Part shown: one piece after another, positions 38,697 through 42,056 of the stretch
How positions within the stretch are numbered: the first letter of the stretch is position 1
How the letters are laid out: the number at the start of each line of letters is the position of its first letter
Origin: Actinomycetota bacterium
GTDB taxonomy: Bacteria > Actinomycetota > Thermoleophilia > Solirubrobacterales > Solirubrobacteraceae
Reading direction: 5' to 3'
Length of the DNA stretch: 42,056 nucleotides
Assembly (NCBI GenBank): GCA_005883415.1
Contig: VAWT01000160.1
Location: forward strand, 1 to 42,056
The notes under the pieces: model-generated
What the model saw: only the letters and a program-made list of their open reading frames with translations
Told to the model about the DNA's origin: nothing
Database searches by the model: none
Translations under genes and position numbers: made by a program

Positions 38697-40106
38697 CTAC
38701 CGCGACAGAGCTGCGGGCCGCGCGGCCTCATGCCGGCGGCGCCCTCTGCCCGCTGCCCGCTGCAGATCCGCCTCGATCTCCTCGAGGCTGCGGCCCTTGG
38801 TCTCAGCCACGAAGAACTTCACAAACAGACCGGCCAGGATCCCGAGTCCGGCGTAACCGAGGAACACCGGCCCTGGTCCCAGGCCGGAGACCAGCGGCGG
38901 GAACGTCTGCGAGACCAGGAAGTTGGCGCCCCAGTTGCCAAACACCGCAATGCCCATAGCGGTACCACGGACGCTCAGCGGCAGAACCTCGGGGAGCATC
39001 ACCCACACCACGGGCCCCCAGGTCGCCGCGAAGGAGGCGATGAACGTGGCCAGACAGATGAGGGTGATGATCGCCGCCGGGTCGCCCGGGTGGTGCGGCG
39101 TTGGCAGCGCCGACAGCGAGATCCCTAGGACGAGCAAGCTGCCGACCATCCCGGCCACCCCCGCGAATAGCAGCGGCTTGCGACCCCAGCGATCGATCAT
39201 CCGGATCGCAAAGATCGTCATGCCGACGTTGATGACGCCGATGATGAGGTTGGCGTAGATCGCGCTCGTCTTCGCGAATCCGACGTTGGTCAGCGTCGTG
39301 GGCGCGTAGTAGATGATCGTGTTGATCCCGACGAATTGCTGGAACACCGCCAGTCCGACGGCGACCAGCAGCGCGGGGCGGACCCACTTCGCCCGGATCA
39401 GCCCGGACAGTCCGCCGCCGCTCTCCTCGTGCTGTTCGACCTCTCGGATCTCCTCGATCCTCTCGCCCGGGGGCTCGTCGCCCGGGAGGTCCTCCAGCAC
39501 GTCGTGCGCCGTGTCCTCCTCTCCGGCGTGCACGAGGAAGCGCGGGGTCTCGGGCATGAAGAGCATGCCCGCCAGCAGCACCACCGACGGTGCAGCCGCG
39601 AGGCCGAGCATCAGCCGCCAGTTCTGCGAGGAGGCCAGGATCGCGTTGACGATGAACGCGGCCAGGATGCCGGACACGATCATCAACTGGTTCAGCGAGG
39701 CGATCCTGCCGCGGACCTCGGTCGGCGCGATCTCCGCGAGATAGAGCGGCACCACCAGTGCTGCCGAGCCTACGGCCAATCCGATGATGAACCGGGCTGC
39801 GATCAAGACCGCCACCGTGGGCGCGAAGGCCGCGAGCAGCGCGCCGCCGGTGAACACGACTGCGGCGATCATGATCAGGCGCCTGCGACCCATCCGGTCG
39901 GACAGGCGACCAGCGAACGCAGCTCCGATCATCGCTCCCAGCAGGAGGCCCGCGACAACGGCCCCCTTCACGAATGGAGTCAACTTGAAGGCGTTGGGAA
40001 TGAACAGCAGCGCCCCCGAAATGACGCCCGTGTCATACCCGAACAGCAGCCCCCCCAGAGCCCCGAAAAAATAGATCGTTCGGCCGGTCGGTCGTAGCGC
40101 TTGCAT
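38697..40106 (-). CDS. Sugar-porter family MFS transporter
   Basis: FFGALGGLLFGYDTGVISGALLFI; DRMGRRRLIM; PLYLAEIAPTEVRGRIASLNQLMI; FQQFVGINTIIYYAPT; ETKGRSLEEIE. ATG at 40106. Confidence 0.93.
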   Translation of the reverse strand: MQALRPTGRTIYFFGALGGLLFGYDTGVISGALLFIPNAFKLTPFVKGAVVAGLLLGAMIGAAFAGRLSDRMGRRRLIMIAAVVFTGGALLAAFAPTVAVLIAARFIIGLAVGSAALVVPLYLAEIAPTEVRGRIASLNQLMIVSGILAAFIVNAILASSQNWRLMLGLAAAPSVVLLAGMLFMPETPRFLVHAGEEDTAHDVLEDLPGDEPPGERIEEIREVEQHEESGGGLSGLIRAKWVRPALLVAVGLAVFQQFVGINTIIYYAPTTLTNVGFAKTSAIYANLIIGVINVGMTIFAIRMIDRWGRKPLLFAGVAGMVGSLLVLGISLSALPTPHHPGDPAAIITLICLATFIASFAATWGPVVWVMLPEVLPLSVRGTAMGIAVFGNWGANFLVSQTFPPLVSGLGPGPVFLGYAGLGILAGLFVKFFVAETKGRSLEEIEADLQRAAGRGRRRHEAARPAALSR

Positions 40107-40209
40107 CCTTCCTCCCTCACTGCTGGTGACCTGATGACCTGTGTGTTGCAGGAGGCTTTCCACCCGGCCGGGTTTCAAACCTAACCGACGTAGCCGCCCC
40201 CTGGTTGGC

Positions 40210-40929
40210 TCACGGCACCCAACGCTCACCGGCGGGGGTGACCACCAGCTCGTGGCTGAGGGCACGTGACTCCTGCTCTACCAGGAAGGAGACTGCAGCG
40301 GCGACCTGACCCATGTCGCCAAGTGCCTCCCGCGGCACGTCGCCGGTGAAGTCGGCCGTCTTGGGCGACTCGATGGTGGCGTCGACTGCCAGAAGCGCGA
40401 CGTGAATGCCGCTCTGTCGCAGCTCCTGCGCCGCTGCCTGCACGAGCGCGCGGGTGGCGAATGCCCCTGCGGCCCACAGTCCCTTCCCCGGGATCGCGCG
40501 GCGCGAGGAACCGCCGGTGATCTGTATCAGCGCACCGCCGCCCCCTTCCCGCAAAGCACCGGCACCGACCGAGAGGAACACGAACGCCTGCTCCGCCACC
40601 GCGACGGTCCATCCGCGGAAGGCATCGAGATCCGCCACCGCCAGCTCGCCGCCGCCGAATGGACCCGCGGTCGGCGGGCGCGCTGCCGTGACCGCGTTCA
40701 CGACGGCGTCGAGTGACCCCAGCTCGGCGCGCGCCGTCCTCAGCGCTTCGGTCAACGAGGTGACCTCCGCAGCGTCGGCCGGGATCGCGAGCGCACCCCG
40801 CTGCCGGACACGCTCCAGTGTGTCCTCGCTGCGGGCTACCCCAGCAGCGTTCCAGCCCAACTCGAGAAAGTGATCAATGATCGCCCCACCAAGGTTCCGG
40901 GCGCCGAGGACCACGGCCGTCTTTGCCAT
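40210..40929 (-). CDS. SDR-family oxidoreductase
   Basis: MAKTAVVLGARNLGGAIIDHFLELGWNAAGVARSEDTL; LDAVVNAVTAA; ALIQITGGSSRRAIPGKGLWAAGAFATRALVQAAAQEL. Confidence 0.82.
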   Translation of the reverse strand: MAKTAVVLGARNLGGAIIDHFLELGWNAAGVARSEDTLERVRQRGALAIPADAAEVTSLTEALRTARAELGSLDAVVNAVTAARPPTAGPFGGGELAVADLDAFRGWTVAVAEQAFVFLSVGAGALREGGGGALIQITGGSSRRAIPGKGLWAAGAFATRALVQAAAQELRQSGIHVALLAVDATIESPKTADFTGDVPREALGDMGQVAAAVSFLVEQESRALSHELVVTPAGERWVP

Positions 40930-41126
40930 CTCTCGCTCCTTTCTGATGTATCGCGTACCGGATCCGCCGCCCGTTCGCCTATTGGTTCCCCTCCGGTCAG
41001 CAATTGACGACCCGCGACGGCCCCCGGCTCATCTCGATCTCAGTGAGCTGGCGCAACGCTTCCGTGGCGGCCAAGCCAAGTCTGACGAAGTAGAGTGGTG
41101 CTCGGGAACAGTCGGAGACTACGGGC

Positions 41127-41420
41127 ATGACCGACCAATCGAGGCAAATAGCTGCCCTCCTTCACGAGGCGGGCGAGACGCATCACCTCGTGTACCGAAT
41201 CGTCGACGGCGACGACCCAGACTGGGCGTCGTGGTACGGCGACTGGCTCATAAACCTGTCCGAGCTACCGCAGATTCTGGGAGCGACACCGGTCCGCAGC
41301 GAGCTGGTATGGCTACTGGTGACGCTCGACAAGGAGTACACGAAGGCGGACCCAGGCACCGCCTGGCCCCAGTGGTACGCCGAACGAGTCGTCGAGCGGT
41401 TCACGGCCGATCCGAGGTAG
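41127..41420 (+). CDS. Small conserved hypothetical protein
   Basis: 97 aa acidic ORF MTDQSRQIAALLHEAGETHHLVYRIVDGDDPDWASWYGDWLINLSELPQILG...; no family I can name with confidence. Confidence 0.55.
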   Translation: MTDQSRQIAALLHEAGETHHLVYRIVDGDDPDWASWYGDWLINLSELPQILGATPVRSELVWLLVTLDKEYTKADPGTAWPQWYAERVVERFTADPR

Positions 41421-41438
41421 GACGGCGACTCCCCCGGC

Positions 41439-41837
41439 TTACTCCTCTCGCCTCGCCGCATCGTGCGCGTCGTCGGGTCCGTGGAACCACTCGTAGCGCA
41501 CGAGCTTTCCATCGTGCAGGGTGAACAGCGCGGACTCGCGGCCCTCGACTTCGACGCCACTGGTTCTGCCGCGTGCTCGGTAGCGGACCACGACGGCGAC
41601 CTGGTCGCCCACCTGCGTCAGGCGCTCCGGCTCCATCTGCCACGACTCCCATCCATCGAACACGCTCTCGACGGCGTGGTTGAACGCCTCGATCCCCCGT
41701 CGGATTCCCGGTTCGATTGCGCCCGGGGGGTTGACGTACTCGACCTTGGGGTCCAATAGCTCCCTCGGCCCCGGAAGCTCACTGTGCGCCCACGAGTCGT
41801 AGAACTTGCGCACGATGTCGAGGTTCTCGGGCGGCAC
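41439..41837 (-). CDS. SnoaL/NTF2-like protein
   Basis: NLDIVRKFYDSWAHSELPGPRELLDPKVEYVNPPGAIEPGIRRGIEAFNHAVESVFDGWESW. Confidence 0.82.
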   Translation of the reverse strand: MPPENLDIVRKFYDSWAHSELPGPRELLDPKVEYVNPPGAIEPGIRRGIEAFNHAVESVFDGWESWQMEPERLTQVGDQVAVVVRYRARGRTSGVEVEGRESALFTLHDGKLVRYEWFHGPDDAHDAARREE

Positions 41838-41887
41838 GGGAGCCGAGTATCCCGGAAATCGTCACCTTCGCCCGCGGTCGGAGTTGT

Positions 41888-41969
41888 CCCCAGTCTGACG
41901 CGCCCCGCAAACCGGCGCAGCGGGCTGCGGGCGTTTGCGGCACCATGCGCCTGCGGATGCCAACTGGGG
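41888..41969 (+). promoter_or_regulatory. Structured 5' leader (candidate cis-regulatory RNA)
   Basis: Long-range stem CCCCAGT (41888-41894)/ACTGGGG (41963-41969) enclosing CCGCAAAC(41905-41912)...GTTTGCGG(41933-41940) with an inner CGCAG-CGGG-CTGCG hairpin. The 3' strand carries the GGGG before the GTG at 41978. Confidence 0.5.
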
Positions 41970-41977
41970 CAGTGCTC

Positions 41978-42056
41978 GTGAAGTGCTATCGCGCGGCGCA
42001 AGCGATCGCGATTGCCGGCTTGATGTTGGCGCTGGCAGTCGTGGCCCCGGTCGCGA
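41978..42056 (+). CDS. N-terminus of a secreted/exported protein, truncated by window end
   Basis: VKCYRAAQAIAIAGLMLALAVVAPVA...; signal-peptide-like. In-frame alternative starts GTG 41972 and ATG 41945. Confidence 0.45.
   Translation, partial: MKCYRAAQAIAIAGLMLALAVVAPVA

Noticed and set aside
41880-41980. Assigning the right-edge leader to ydaO (c-di-AMP) or GEMM-I (c-di-GMP)
   Set aside because: Hallmark strings (e.g. GACGCAAAGCC for GEMM-I; GGGGUGAAUCC/CCGUCAGCUAACCUCG for ydaO) are not seen; kept only as an unclassified candidate.
1-42056. CRISPR arrays, phage, transposons, defence islands, rRNA/tRNA genes
   Set aside because: No regularly spaced repeats, transposase/integrase motifs, tRNA-like cloverleafs or rRNA stretches were recognised on either strand.

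Overview
This window is a high-GC chromosomal segment, most likely from an actinobacterium; my guess is a Thermoleophilia/Solirubrobacterales-like lineage, from gene order and protein flavour only. The left half is a translation/RNA-metabolism superoperon: 3' end of a TPR-like gene, rimP, nusA, infB, ylxP (DUF503), rbfA, nrnA (DHH), truB, [2-hydroxyacid oxidase + ThDP decarboxylase/synthase], ribF, rpsO, [peroxiredoxin + DsbA-like], pnp, M16 peptidase, dapB. It continues with a ferredoxin-reductase/desaturase pair, dapA-rnj, a secreted BNR-like protein and a polytopic membrane protein. The right half carries a DrrAB-like ABC exporter, a MarR-MFS single ORF, a two-component system, ftsK, a RodZ-like HTH protein, cinA, a ThpR-SnoaL fusion, a sugar MFS transporter, an SDR and small proteins. 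Noteworthy points: (1) a cluster of gene disruptions between about 13 and 32 kb (pnp twice, a membrane protein, an ABC ATPase, a histidine kinase, and possibly the MarR-MFS fusion), which looks like closed gaps, sequencing error or real decay; (2) an acquired-looking hydroxyacid oxidase/ThDP enzyme pair between truB and ribF; (3) a Cys/His zinc-finger-like tail on NusA; (4) structured leader or hairpin elements before rimP, before pnp, at the 3' end of ftsK and at the right window edge; (5) a ThpR-SnoaL fusion. I saw no CRISPR array, rRNA, tRNA or transposase. No novel defence or mobile system is evident; the best undescribed candidates are the leader RNAs, the NusA tail and the truB-ribF cassette.
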